In this document: positions 1 through 8,223 of the stretch, in pieces | Numbering within the stretch: position 1 is the stretch's first letter | Layout: each line of letters opens with the position of its first letter | Assembly (NCBI GenBank): GCA_007280125.1 | Contig: QYPT01000044.1 | Coordinates: 1 to 56,710, forward strand | Source of the DNA: Streptomycetaceae bacterium | GTDB lineage: Bacteria; Actinomycetota; Actinomycetes; Nanopelagicales; Nanopelagicaceae | DNA length: 56,710 nt | Direction of reading: 5' to 3' | Translations under genes and position numbers: made by a program | The notes under the pieces: generated by a model | What the model saw: only the letters and a program-made list of their open reading frames with translations | The model's database searches: none | Told to the model about the DNA's origin: nothing

Positions 1-687
1 AACTACAGGAGCGGCAACAACAGGAGCGGCAACAACAGGAGCGGCAACAACAGGAGCGGCAACAACAGGAGCGGCAACAACAGGCGCTCCGCCGGCTACG
101 CCAATAAGTGCAAGACGTGCACCGACTGGAACAGTTGTATCTACAAGAACATCAATAGCTAAAAGGACTCCAGCAACAGGGGATGGGATTTCTGTATCTA
201 CCTTGTCAGTTGAAACTTCTAAGAGCGCTTCATCCATTGCCACGGTATCGCCAACGTTTTTAAGCCAACGAGTCACAGTTCCTTCAGAAACGGATTCGCC
301 TAACGCGGGCATCGCAACAACGGTGCCAGATTGCGAGGCAGCGGCAACTACAGGAGCGGCAGCAACAGGTGCAGGTGCAACAGGAGTCGGGGCGGCAGCG
401 GCAACTACAGGTGCGGCAACAACAGGTGCTGGTGTAACCGATGCAGATGTTTGGTCGGCAATGACCGCAAGCTCTGCGCCAACGGCTACAGTTTGATCAA
501 TTCCGACAACTATCTTTTGGAGAATTCCAGCAACAGGGGATGGGATTTCAGTATCTACCTTGTCGGTTGAAACTTCTAAGAGCGCTTCATCGACAGCTAC
601 GTGATCGCCTTCAGCTTTGAGCCAGCGTGTGACAGTGCCTTCGCTCACGCTCTCGCCCAAAGCGGGCATTTTCACTGAGAATGTCAT
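1..687 (-). CDS. sucB: Dihydrolipoamide acyltransferase (E2), N-terminal part, two lipoyl domains
   Basis: E2 core subunit of a 2-oxoacid dehydrogenase complex; in Actinobacteria most likely the 2-oxoglutarate/pyruvate dehydrogenase E2. The 229 visible residues hold two biotinyl/lipoyl domains, each starting [18 protein letters not shown] and each with the lipoylation motif TDKVDTE (Lys43 and Lys162), joined and followed by Ala/Pro/Val-rich linkers. The subunit-binding and catalytic domains lie beyond the window edge, so the gene is cut off, not broken. The ATG at 687 is preceded by AAAGGAGAG at good spacing; another ATG at 694 is in a different frame. lpdA (E3) lies just upstream on the same strand, which fits a shared complex. 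Which 2-oxoacid it uses cannot be told from the lipoyl domains alone. Confidence 0.9.
   Translation of the reverse strand, partial: MTFSVKMPALGESVSEGTVTRWLKAEGDHVAVDEALLEVSTDKVDTEIPSPVAGILQKIVVGIDQTVAVGAELAVIADQTSASVTPAPVVAAPVVAAAAPTPVAPAPVAAAPVVAAASQSGTVVAMPALGESVSEGTVTRWLKNVGDTVAMDEALLEVSTDKVDTEIPSPVAGVLLAIDVLVDTTVPVGARLALIGVAGGAPVVAAPVVAAPVVAAPVVAAPVVAAPVV
6..80 (-). repeat. 15-bp tandem repeat, five perfect copies, in the E2 linker
   Basis: Five identical copies of caggagcggcaacaa (plus-strand reading) lie head to tail, encoding repeated Ala-Pro-Val-Val-Ala in the flexible linker after the second lipoyl domain. No synonymous change separates the copies, so the expansion is recent or kept uniform by slippage. 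A looser version of the same repeat lies at about 342-440 in the linker between the two lipoyl domains. Confidence 0.9.
170..234 (-). repeat. Near-identical lipoyl-domain segment, copy A (pairs with 527-591)
   Basis: This 65-bp stretch matches 527-591 with only two substitutions. Both copies encode the core around the lipoyl lysine of the two lipoyl domains of the same E2 gene. The flanking domain sequence differs more, which suggests gene conversion or recent partial duplication. Confidence 0.85.
527..591 (-). repeat. Near-identical lipoyl-domain segment, copy B (pairs with 170-234)
   Basis: Partner of the 170-234 segment, differing at two positions. It lies in the first lipoyl domain and includes the Lys43 codon. 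Confidence 0.85.
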
Positions 688-735
688 TGGCCATCTCTCC
701 TTTAGAAAGTTACTCGGGCGATTGTAATTGCATTT

Positions 736-2103
736 CTAGCCATGTGCATGGAGTGGTTTACCAGCCAGAGCCATATGAGCCTCGCCCATTGCCTCTGACA
801 GGGTTGGGTGAGCATGAATCAGGGGAGCAACGTCGTGCGCGCTGGCTTCCCAGTTGAAGATTAATTGGGCTTCTGCGAGGAGTTCCCCGACTCGAGCACC
901 GACCATGTGAATTCCAAGCACTGGGCCATCTTTTTGAGCAACCAATTTGATAGATCCTGATGTACCCAAAATCTGAGCTTTTCCATTTCCAGCTAAATCG
1001 TAAGTAAGTTCTACAACATCATGACCACGATCTTTTGCCACTGCAGTCGTTAACCCGACAGAGGCAACTTCTGGGTCAGAATATGTCACGCGCGGCACAC
1101 CATCGTAATTAATTGGACGTGGGTTTAATCCAGCTATTTCTTCGGCAACCAAGATTCCCTCACCAAATCCAACATGAGCCAATTGCAATGTTGGGATGAG
1201 ATCTCCAACGGCCCAAATTCCTGGGACATTGGTACGACATTTATCATCAACAAGTATGTAGCCGCGATCCATTGAAATTCCTGCTTCTTCATAACCAAGA
1301 TTGGCTGAAACAGGTCCGCGGCCAACGGCAACGAGCAAGATGTCAGCTGAGAATTCTTTTCCATTCTCCAAGGAGACGCTGACCCCATCAGGATTTACTG
1401 TTGCTGATTTAAATCGATCTCCTAGTTCAAACTTGATTCCACGCTTGCGGAAGGCGCGCTCGAGTTGCTTACTTGAAGACTCATCTTCTAGAGCAACTAA
1501 ATGTGGAAGTGCTTCAATGATTGTTACGTCAGCTCCGAATGATTTCCAGACTGATGCGAATTCGCAACCGATAACTCCGCCACCTAACACAATGACGCTC
1601 TTTGGAACGTAATCCAAATTGAGAGCATGGTCGCTAGTGATAATTCTAGTTCCATCAATTTCAAGGCCAGGCAAAGTTCGGGCATAGGAGCCAGTGGCAA
1701 GCACGACGTTCGTACCTTGATATTTTTCGCCGTTAACTTCTACAGTGTTGGGGGAGATTAGTCGTCCATGTCCTTCGACGTAGGTGATGTTGCGAGATTT
1801 AACAAGACCTTGCAAACCTTTATGAAGTCGTGCGACCACTCCATCTTTATATGCGTTGACTGCTGGCATATCCATAGATAGGAATTGCGCGTTTACTCCG
1901 TAGTGACTGGCTTCTCGTGAATTATCGGCGATCTCTCCAGAGTGCAGTAGCGCCTTTGTAGGGATACATCCACGATGTAGACATGTGCCGCCAAGTTTTC
2001 CAGATTCGATAAGTACTACTGATTTACCCAGTTGAGCACTTCGGAGAGCGCACGCATATCCGCCGCTACCGCCACCGAGAATTACAAGATCAAATTGAGC
2101 CAC
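736..2103 (-). CDS. lpdA: Dihydrolipoamide dehydrogenase (E3)
   Basis: FAD-dependent class I pyridine nucleotide-disulfide oxidoreductase that reoxidises dihydrolipoyl groups with NAD+, serving 2-oxoacid dehydrogenases and glycine cleavage. At 455 aa the length is normal. The FAD-binding GGGSGG is at residues 10-15, the redox disulfide is in GGTCLHRGC (Cys41/Cys46), an NAD-binding GGGVIG lies near residue 175, and the C-terminal base motif HPTLSE has His432 and Glu437. The start is a GTG with AGAAGGA upstream. It sits between pepA and the E2 gene on the same strand, 48 bp before the E2 ATG. gcvT nearby could use the same E3, though no other glycine-cleavage gene is in view. Confidence 0.96.
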   Translation of the reverse strand: MAQFDLVILGGGSGGYACALRSAQLGKSVVLIESGKLGGTCLHRGCIPTKALLHSGEIADNSREASHYGVNAQFLSMDMPAVNAYKDGVVARLHKGLQGLVKSRNITYVEGHGRLISPNTVEVNGEKYQGTNVVLATGSYARTLPGLEIDGTRIITSDHALNLDYVPKSVIVLGGGVIGCEFASVWKSFGADVTIIEALPHLVALEDESSSKQLERAFRKRGIKFELGDRFKSATVNPDGVSVSLENGKEFSADILLVAVGRGPVSANLGYEEAGISMDRGYILVDDKCRTNVPGIWAVGDLIPTLQLAHVGFGEGILVAEEIAGLNPRPINYDGVPRVTYSDPEVASVGLTTAVAKDRGHDVVELTYDLAGNGKAQILGTSGSIKLVAQKDGPVLGIHMVGARVGELLAEAQLIFNWEASAHDVAPLIHAHPTLSEAMGEAHMALAGKPLHAHG

Positions 2104-2234
2104 AATGAATCCTTCTCTTTTAGCTGGTTTCTACCTGGTCTAAATTTCTATGGTCATATCTTGCCAGCCTTCAGGGTGTGCGAATTACCGCACAGCTGTG
2201 CTTTTTCTCCTATTCAGCCTCAGATGTGACGGTA

Positions 2235-3749
2235 CTAGATAGTTGATTCAGCAAGAGTTAGTAGCGACCGAAGTGCAATTCCGGTTCCTCCCACGGGGGT
2301 GTACCCGTGAGCAGCCCCTTCGTTATAGGCAGGTCCTGCAATATCTAGATGCAACCACGGCAAATCCTCAGCAATAAAATCTTTGATGAAAAGGCCAGCA
2401 ACCAACATGCCGCCCATTCGATCGCCAATATTTGTAAGATCGGCAACAGGTGAATCAAGTGATGCGCGCAATTCAATAGGCAGAGGCATAGGCCAGAATG
2501 CTTCACCACAATCAGCTGCCGCTTTGAGGAATGAAGATTGGAAATCATCATTATTGGTCATCACTGCACTTGTACGAGTACCCAGTGCAACTACTTGGGC
2601 ACCTGTTAATGTGGCAACATCCACGATTCCATCAAGATGGCCTCCAGCTTTACGAGCAATTTCCGTTGCTTTTACCAACGCATCGGCCAAAACTAATCGA
2701 CCTTCTGCATCGGGGTTGAGAACTTCTACAGTCTTGCCGCCATAAATTGTGATGATGTCGCTAGGACGCGTTGCTGTATCGCTCACCATATTCTCTGCAA
2801 GTGGGGCCCAAGCATCAATGGCAATAGGGAGTTTGAGAGTTGCAATGGCCAGCGTGACTGCGCAAACTGCCGCTGCGCCACTCATATCTGACTTCATCGC
2901 TTCCATGCCGGCTGCAGGCTTCAACGCAAGTCCGCCCGAATCAAAAGTTATTCCTTTGCCAACGTACGCCAATTTCTTTGTTGATTTTTTGGAAACCTTT
3001 GGCGTGTAAGAAATGTGCAGAAGTCGTGGCGGATTGGCAGAACCCTGACCAACGCTTGTGATTCCACCGAAACCTTGTGCTTTGAGTTGCTTCTCATCAA
3101 GAACAGTAACCTTGAGACCAGCTGCTGCTCCGCCTGCAACCGTGACTGCCTTTTTCAATATTTCAACAAATGAGATAGGCGTTAGATGGCTCGGTGGCAT
3201 GTTAATCAAATCTCGGGCAAGGGTTGTGTATTGGGCTATGACTAACGCCCTTTGCGCGGCGGCTTTTGCTTCCTTCTTATTAGCGAATTCGGTGTGAACG
3301 GTAATTGAATCAACCGGAATCTTACGTTCGGATTTAGTTGAACCACGGAATTCATCAAAAGCGTATGCCCCTAGTGCTGCTCCTTCAGCCACTGCAGCCA
3401 CTGCAGCAATGTCACGTGCGGGAAGGGCGTAAGAAACAGATGAGTTGCCTGCCAGCGCCCGTGTTGCAGCGCCACTTGCACGGCGGAGAGTCTCATGAGG
3501 ATAGGACTTTTGGGCGCTACCCAAACCACTGAAGACGATGAGTCGCGTAGTTGCGCCGGGAAGTTTAATAACTTCATCTGCCTTGCCAGTTGCCCCAACA
3601 TCATTGAGCGCGCCAAGAAGAGTTTTTGAATCAAGGCGCACATCTCCTGATTCGATCACGAGTGATTTCTTGGCATCGTTTTTATGAGCTAGTCCGACAA
3701 CCAAAATCTCTGGAGCTATAACGGCATCTGTCAGGCGAATCTTGGTCAC
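2235..3749 (-). CDS. pepA: Leucyl aminopeptidase (M17)
   Basis: Cytosolic M17 metallo-aminopeptidase that removes N-terminal residues from peptides, using two divalent metal ions. The protein is 504 aa, the usual length. The C-terminal catalytic half carries GKGITFDSGGLALKP, the metal-binding SDMSGAAAV segment and the family signature NPDAEGRL. The GTG start at 3749 is preceded by AGGAGAAG. It is the first gene of a minus-strand run with lpdA and the E2 gene, separated from lpdA by 131 bp in which no clear terminator is seen. The upstream region is shared with the divergent gcvT and contains short repeats. Confidence 0.95.
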   Translation of the reverse strand: MTKIRLTDAVIAPEILVVGLAHKNDAKKSLVIESGDVRLDSKTLLGALNDVGATGKADEVIKLPGATTRLIVFSGLGSAQKSYPHETLRRASGAATRALAGNSSVSYALPARDIAAVAAVAEGAALGAYAFDEFRGSTKSERKIPVDSITVHTEFANKKEAKAAAQRALVIAQYTTLARDLINMPPSHLTPISFVEILKKAVTVAGGAAAGLKVTVLDEKQLKAQGFGGITSVGQGSANPPRLLHISYTPKVSKKSTKKLAYVGKGITFDSGGLALKPAAGMEAMKSDMSGAAAVCAVTLAIATLKLPIAIDAWAPLAENMVSDTATRPSDIITIYGGKTVEVLNPDAEGRLVLADALVKATEIARKAGGHLDGIVDVATLTGAQVVALGTRTSAVMTNNDDFQSSFLKAAADCGEAFWPMPLPIELRASLDSPVADLTNIGDRMGGMLVAGLFIKDFIAEDLPWLHLDIAGPAYNEGAAHGYTPVGGTGIALRSLLTLAESTI

Positions 3750-3776
3750 AAACTTCTCCTTCTAGTACATATGTCA

Positions 3777-3824
3777 GGTAACTCTTGGGGTAACTCTTGG
3801 GGTAACTCTCGGGGTATCTCTTGA
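3777..3824. repeat. 12-bp tandem repeat, four copies, between pepA and gcvT
   Basis: Four adjacent 12-bp units, two exactly ggtaactcttgg, then ggtaactctcgg and ggtatctcttga. They lie in the divergent promoter region, starting 28 bp upstream of the pepA start codon. The function is unknown; slippage or a reiterated binding site are both possible. Confidence 0.85.
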
Positions 3825-3842
3825 GGTGTAGTGCAACCTATG

Positions 3843-3885
3843 TCACTAGTTTTCACTAGCTTTTAGTAGGTCCGGACTTCACTAG
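3843..3885. repeat. Three direct copies of TCACTAG upstream of gcvT
   Basis: TCACTAG occurs at 3843-3849, 3853-3859 and 3879-3885, the first two offset by 10 bp, about one helical turn. All lie 18-60 bp upstream of the proposed gcvT -10 hexamer. They could be operator sites; no known regulator motif is recognised. Confidence 0.5.
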
Positions 3886-3901
3886 AGAGGAGCCTAGGCG
3901 A

Positions 3902-3907
3902 TAGGTT
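3902..3907 (+). promoter_or_regulatory. Leaderless -10 hexamer TAGGTT for gcvT
   Basis: TAGGTT is followed by 7 nt and then ATG at 3915. The same TANNNT-N6-8-start arrangement recurs at many unit-leading genes in this window. No Shine-Dalgarno lies at normal spacing from ATG 3915, so a leaderless transcript is inferred. Confidence 0.55.
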
Positions 3908-3914
3908 GTCAGAC

Positions 3915-5003
3915 ATGAAACTCTCACCCCTAAATGCTCGTCACGAACAATTGCAAGCCAAGATGTCAGATTTTGGCGGATGGCTCATGCCTATCGACTA
4001 CCCAGCTACAGGAGTGCTCACTGAGCATGCCAGCGTGCGTGAGGCTGTAGGGATCTTTGATGTCTCCCACCTTGGGAAGGCATCAGTGCGGGGCAGTGGT
4101 GCCTTAGATTTTCTCAATAACGTCCTCACCAATGACCTCACTCGCATTGTTGATGGGCAAGCCCAGTACACCTTGATCTGCAATCGTAACGGCGGAGTTA
4201 TCGATGACCTCATTGCCTATAGAAATAGCGCTGATGATTTCTTCCTTGTGCCTAATGCCGCTAACACCGCAGATGTTGTGGCATATCTACAAGAGTTAGC
4301 TCCATCAGGAATAGTCGTGGAAAATTTGCACACTTCCTATGGCGTCCTTGCAGTACAGGGCCCAAAGTCGGCTCAACTCTTGAATTCTTTAGGAGTCTCC
4401 ACTGATTTGGATTACATGAGTTTTGCCGCTGTAAAAATTGCTGGACGTGATGCAATTTTGTGCCGGACTGGTTACACGGGTGAACTCGGATTTGAACTTC
4501 TTCCTTCATGGGATGACGCGCTCGCTGTTTGGGATTGCTTAGCCGAAGCCATGGTGGCATTCGGCGGAGCTGTATGTGGACTTGGCGCTCGCGATACCTT
4601 GCGTACAGAAATGGGATACCCATTGCATGGCCACGAGCTTTCTTTGGAGATTACTCCTGTCCAAGCAAGTGCAAATTGGGCAATTGGTTGGGATAAGGAA
4701 ACATTTTCGGGAGCAGAAGTATTGCGTCAACAAAAAGCTGCAGGAGCAGTTACCAAGTTACGCGGATTATTGTGCACGGGTAAAGGAATTCCCCGTGGTG
4801 GCATGGATGTAAAAGATTCCGCGGGCAAAGTAATAGGCAGCGTTACGAGTGGAACATTCTCGCCAACTCTAAAGAACGGTATCGCGTTGGCGCTTATTGA
4901 TCCATCAGTGAAAATTGGCGATCAATTGATCATTGTTGTACGCGGGAGAGATTTAGACGTTGAAGTTGTCACAATTCCTTTTGTGCCCTCGCACGTTCGA
5001 TAG
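3915..5003 (+). CDS. gcvT: Glycine cleavage system aminomethyltransferase (T protein)
   Basis: Transfers the methylene group from aminomethyl-lipoyl H protein to tetrahydrofolate, releasing ammonia. The 362-aa product has the usual length and order: an N-terminal folate-binding region (KMSDFGGWLMP, FDVSHLGK), GYTGELGFE in the middle, GLGARDTLRTEMGYPLHGHE, and a C-terminal barrel with SGTFSPTL. ATG 3915 is preferred over the in-frame TTG 3906 because the TTG overlaps the likely -10 hexamer and has no ribosome site at normal distance. gcvP and gcvH are not in this window, so the gene stands alone here. Its 3' end overlaps the convergent ECF S-component gene by 35 bp. Confidence 0.94.
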   Translation: MKLSPLNARHEQLQAKMSDFGGWLMPIDYPATGVLTEHASVREAVGIFDVSHLGKASVRGSGALDFLNNVLTNDLTRIVDGQAQYTLICNRNGGVIDDLIAYRNSADDFFLVPNAANTADVVAYLQELAPSGIVVENLHTSYGVLAVQGPKSAQLLNSLGVSTDLDYMSFAAVKIAGRDAILCRTGYTGELGFELLPSWDDALAVWDCLAEAMVAFGGAVCGLGARDTLRTEMGYPLHGHELSLEITPVQASANWAIGWDKETFSGAEVLRQQKAAGAVTKLRGLLCTGKGIPRGGMDVKDSAGKVIGSVTSGTFSPTLKNGIALALIDPSVKIGDQLIIVVRGRDLDVEVVTIPFVPSHVR

Positions 5004-5820
5004 CGCTCTGGCTAGCCTCGCGAAATTCGATCGGCGCTAGAAAAGCAGCGCGCCTTTGGGTTCGCCGAAGAGCAGCTAACACTGTTGGACCTGCAATGAC
5101 GACAAGGGAGCTCGTGATAACTGCACGAGGAACATCCCATGCCATCGATGAAGCACAATGAAAGACGATAAATCGGTGGAGATTGGTTCCCGATGGTCCA
5201 CCTGGAAGATAAGAGAGTTGGGTATTTGCACCTAACGCCCATGGCCAAAATTGTAAATCCATCAGTGCTCCGAATATCAAAGCTGCAATCGCTCCGTAAA
5301 AAAGTAGAAGGAGAATCTCGCTTTTACCCCTAAGGGCAAACCTGCCAATTCTTTGGGGGAGCGCACCAGCACCTAAACCGACCCATCCTGCGGCGAACAT
5401 TTGATAGGCAAGCCACGGACCAAAGCCACCAGTAAGAAAGGCAGAAACTAGGAGTGCGCTGATTCCCAAAATGAAACCGAATGCGGCTCCAAAAACACGC
5501 GCGCTGAGAATTAGGATAAACCACATCGGTTCTATTCCCACTGCACCGGCACCCATAGGTCGCAGCGCCGCCGTTATCGCTGCCAACACCCCAAGTAGCG
5601 CCACCGATTTGGCGTCAAGGCGATCATTACTTAGTTCGACAATTAGGAGTCCGAGGGCGAGCGGTACCGAAATCCAGAAAAATAATTGCGTTCTAGATTG
5701 GTTTCCTGCAGCGTTAAAGAGGAAAGGCCAGAAGAATCCACCGATACTTACAAGAGTTGCTGCACCTAGCGCTAACGATGATCGCACATTGAAACGGTAG
5801 ATATCCGAAGTTCTTTTCAT
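4969..5820 (-). CDS. ECF transporter S component, probably cobalamin-specific
   Basis: Membrane substrate-binding subunit of an energy-coupling factor importer. The 283 residues contain about six to seven hydrophobic segments, with conserved stretches LRPMGAGAVGIEPMW and GGFGPWLAYQMFAAGWVGLGAG that resemble S components found with actinobacterial ECF cassettes. It is the last gene of the riboswitch-controlled unit and starts with ATGA overlap on the ATPase stop codon. Specificity for vitamin B12 (CbrT-type) is inferred from the upstream cobalamin riboswitch and not from a residue-level match. The 3' end overlaps gcvT on the other strand by 35 bp. Confidence 0.8.
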   Translation of the reverse strand: MKRTSDIYRFNVRSSLALGAATLVSIGGFFWPFLFNAAGNQSRTQLFFWISVPLALGLLIVELSNDRLDAKSVALLGVLAAITAALRPMGAGAVGIEPMWFILILSARVFGAAFGFILGISALLVSAFLTGGFGPWLAYQMFAAGWVGLGAGALPQRIGRFALRGKSEILLLLFYGAIAALIFGALMDLQFWPWALGANTQLSYLPGGPSGTNLHRFIVFHCASSMAWDVPRAVITSSLVVIAGPTVLAALRRTQRRAAFLAPIEFREASQSAIERARAQKEL

Positions 5821-7430
5821 TGATTGCGTTTCATGGCTTCGATCACGTCATTGATTGTTATCCAAGGCGAGGGTGACATGACTTTCGCCACTTGAGGTGC
5901 GAATGCAGGAGATGAAAGTAATACTTGTGCAACTGAACCATCAGCAACTATTTCACCTTCAGCTATAAAAACCACGCGTGTGGCAACTTCAGCAACTAAC
6001 TCGACATCGTGTGTTGCAACGATTACAGCGCGATTTTGATTTATCGCAATTTCCCTCAAGAGCGATACCAAGGTCTTCTTAGCGCTGTAATCCAGGCCGC
6101 GGGTAGGCTCATCAAGTACAAGAATCTGAGGCGATCCAGATAAGACAACGCATAAGGCAAGCCCAAGACGCTGCCCTTCAGATAGATCCCTAGGGTGTGT
6201 ATGGGATGAAATACCGGGAACGAGTTTGTGAAGCAAGGTAAGAGTTGTGCCTGCTACAACATGATTATCTTGATCTGCTTGGGAGCATTCGTCGGCGACG
6301 CTTTGACGGTAGAGAAGATCACTAGGTTCTTGAGGAATATAGCCAATGAGCTCAGTCCTTTCGCGCCCTTGAAGAAGAAAGGGGTTTCTTTGTGCGACTA
6401 ACACTTCACCCTTATCAACTCTGGAGGCACCTACGATTGTTCGCAACAGTGAGCTCTTACCTGCACCATTACGACCCATTACCGCAACAATTTCACCGCT
6501 AGAAATAGAGAGAGATATATCGGAGATCGCATTCTTCTTGCCATAAGTGATTGTTACATGCTTGAGATTTACTAGTGGCTCTGTTTTAGGATTTTCTATA
6601 GGCGCAAGGGCAGAGTCATCTACGAGTTCCATGCGTTTGGCTTTGGTCATGCGACGCATATCTCGAACAGTGAGTGGAATTTCGCTTAATTGCATAGCTC
6701 GTGCAAGGTGGATGATCGGCGGTGCCAGATCAGAGTCAGCGAAAATCTCTTGAGGTGTGCCAATTCGAGTGTGGCCATCACCTTGGATATGAATTATACG
6801 ATCAGCAAATTGAATGACTCGTTCAAGTTTATGTTCTGAAATGATCACAGTTAGTCCAAGATCGTGAACAAGTCTGTGCAGAATTGAGAGAACTTCCTCG
6901 GCGGCTATTGGATCAAGCGCACTTGTCGGCTCATCCAAAACCAGAACCTTCGGGTGCATTACAAGAGCGCTGCCAATTGCAACCCGTTGCTGTTCTCCAC
7001 CGCTCAAAGTGGCAATCGTTCTATTGCGCAAAGGTGCCAGACTCAATAGATCTAGGATTTCTTCGACACGCTTTCGCATGAGATCACTTGGCATGTTAAG
7101 TGTTTCCATTCCAAATGCCAGTTCTTCTTCTACGGTATCGGTAACGAAGCCATGTAGCGGATTTTGTCCGACGATGCCAATTAAGTGAGCGAGTCCACCT
7201 GGCTTCACACTATGCGTTGAGATCCCGTTAACGCTGATGTCTCCAGCCAATATTCCACCGGTATGGTGCGGTACCAACCCATTAATAAGGCGCAGTACAG
7301 ACGATTTTCCAATTCCCGTTGCACCCATGACTAAAACCAGTTCACCTTCAGATACGGTGAATGAAAGATCCTCGATCACGGTTTGTTGAGAATTTGGATA
7401 AATCAATGAAACGTTTGAAAACTTAATCAT
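5817..7430 (-). CDS. ECF transporter double ATPase (EcfA-EcfA fusion)
   Basis: Cytoplasmic energising subunit; 537 aa with two ABC ATPase domains in one chain. Domain 1 has Walker A GATGIGKSS, signature LSGGEQQR and Walker B VLVLDEPTSALDP. Domain 2, from about residue 290, has GRNGAGKSS, a variant signature LSEGQR and ILVLDEPTRGLD. A reading frame extends upstream to 7511, but ATG 7430 overlaps the EcfT stop as ATGA and begins directly with the ABC fold (MIKFSNVSLIYP), so the longer form inside EcfT is unlikely. The domain 2 signature has Glu in place of the second Gly of LSGGQ, so the two ATP sites are probably unequal. CbrU would be the matching name in B12 cassettes. Confidence 0.9.
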   Translation of the reverse strand: MIKFSNVSLIYPNSQQTVIEDLSFTVSEGELVLVMGATGIGKSSVLRLINGLVPHHTGGILAGDISVNGISTHSVKPGGLAHLIGIVGQNPLHGFVTDTVEEELAFGMETLNMPSDLMRKRVEEILDLLSLAPLRNRTIATLSGGEQQRVAIGSALVMHPKVLVLDEPTSALDPIAAEEVLSILHRLVHDLGLTVIISEHKLERVIQFADRIIHIQGDGHTRIGTPQEIFADSDLAPPIIHLARAMQLSEIPLTVRDMRRMTKAKRMELVDDSALAPIENPKTEPLVNLKHVTITYGKKNAISDISLSISSGEIVAVMGRNGAGKSSLLRTIVGASRVDKGEVLVAQRNPFLLQGRERTELIGYIPQEPSDLLYRQSVADECSQADQDNHVVAGTTLTLLHKLVPGISSHTHPRDLSEGQRLGLALCVVLSGSPQILVLDEPTRGLDYSAKKTLVSLLREIAINQNRAVIVATHDVELVAEVATRVVFIAEGEIVADGSVAQVLLSSPAFAPQVAKVMSPSPWITINDVIEAMKRNQ

Positions 7431-8218
7431 GGGGCCACCGCCAGCGTCGACACAGCAGCAACAAGAACTAAGAACTCGGGTTTCACCAAGGATGCCACAG
7501 CAATGCCACACAGTAGGTAATCCTTGGAAGTCCAGCGATCTTTTCTGTACTTAGACCGCTTGCGAGTGAAACCATATCCTCGCGAATCCATGGCCGCTGC
7601 AAGATCCAGGGAACGTGAAAGTGTTTCTTCAAAGAGTGGAAGTGCAATTCTTCGCCAACTTAACAATCCTGTATTTTCATGACCGCGCAGGCGTTGCGCT
7701 TGTTTAATTCTTGAAATACTCGTTACGAATTGAGGCAGTATCGATGTTGCGATTACTACGCTCACTCCAAATTCATAAACCATCACTGGCATAGATCGCA
7801 GCAATCGATGTGGACTTGAAAGAGATGCGGCCGCACCTAATAAAGCGATGATGGATGCAATCATGATTCCATCATGCGCGGTAGAGGTGAGCCGTTCTAA
7901 AGTCACCGGTCCACCGATTCGAATCCCTGCCATCCAATGTGGGAGAGGGATGATTGGCAATGTGAGAATTTTTCGCCCTGGCATTGGAACACCGATGAGT
8001 ACACCAGTGAGAACACGAATGGCGATGACCCACAAGCCCATCTTGAGTGACCACGAAAAACTTGCCGCCCAAGGAGTTACTTCGGCCTTATTTCTCACGA
8101 CTATCGCCGTTACACCCACAACTGCAATGGCAATAGAAATTGAGCTAGTCATGGCAACTGCTGTTGCCATTGCTCCAGCCCAAATCCACCATACAAGTGG
8201 GTGTAACGAACGATTCAT
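7427..8218 (-). CDS. ECF transporter transmembrane component (EcfT)
   Basis: The T component couples the ATPases to the S component. The 263-aa chain has several hydrophobic segments and the family coupling motif AMDSRGYGF in the cytoplasmic helical region. The start ATG lies 5 nt after the stop of the secreted SCO2322-like protein, and the stop overlaps the ATPase ATG, so translation is probably coupled through the unit. It would be the CbrV-type subunit if the cobalamin assignment holds. Confidence 0.88.
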   Translation of the reverse strand: MNRSLHPLVWWIWAGAMATAVAMTSSISIAIAVVGVTAIVVRNKAEVTPWAASFSWSLKMGLWVIAIRVLTGVLIGVPMPGRKILTLPIIPLPHWMAGIRIGGPVTLERLTSTAHDGIMIASIIALLGAAASLSSPHRLLRSMPVMVYEFGVSVVIATSILPQFVTSISRIKQAQRLRGHENTGLLSWRRIALPLFEETLSRSLDLAAAMDSRGYGFTRKRSKYRKDRWTSKDYLLCGIAVASLVKPEFLVLVAAVSTLAVAP

Positions 8219-8223
8219 CGAAA

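Noticed and set aside
6-80. Regular repeats that might suggest a CRISPR array
   Set aside because: The 15-bp units have no spacers and read through as Ala-Pro-Val linker codons in the E2 gene.
203-570. Two plus-strand frames over the E2 gene
   Set aside because: They are antisense shadows of the Ala/Pro-rich lipoyl gene, low in complexity and without known domains.
2104-2234. Possible small gene between lpdA and pepA
   Set aside because: Only a short frame that overlaps lpdA is open, without a ribosome site or family resemblance.
3750-3914. Glycine riboswitch upstream of gcvT
   Set aside because: No tandem glycine aptamer pattern is seen; the region holds only short repeats, and a leaderless start fits better.
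7431-7511. N-terminal extension of the double ATPase
   Set aside because: It lies wholly inside the EcfT coding region and has a cysteine-rich, non-family sequence; ATG 7430 gives the standard ATGA overlap.
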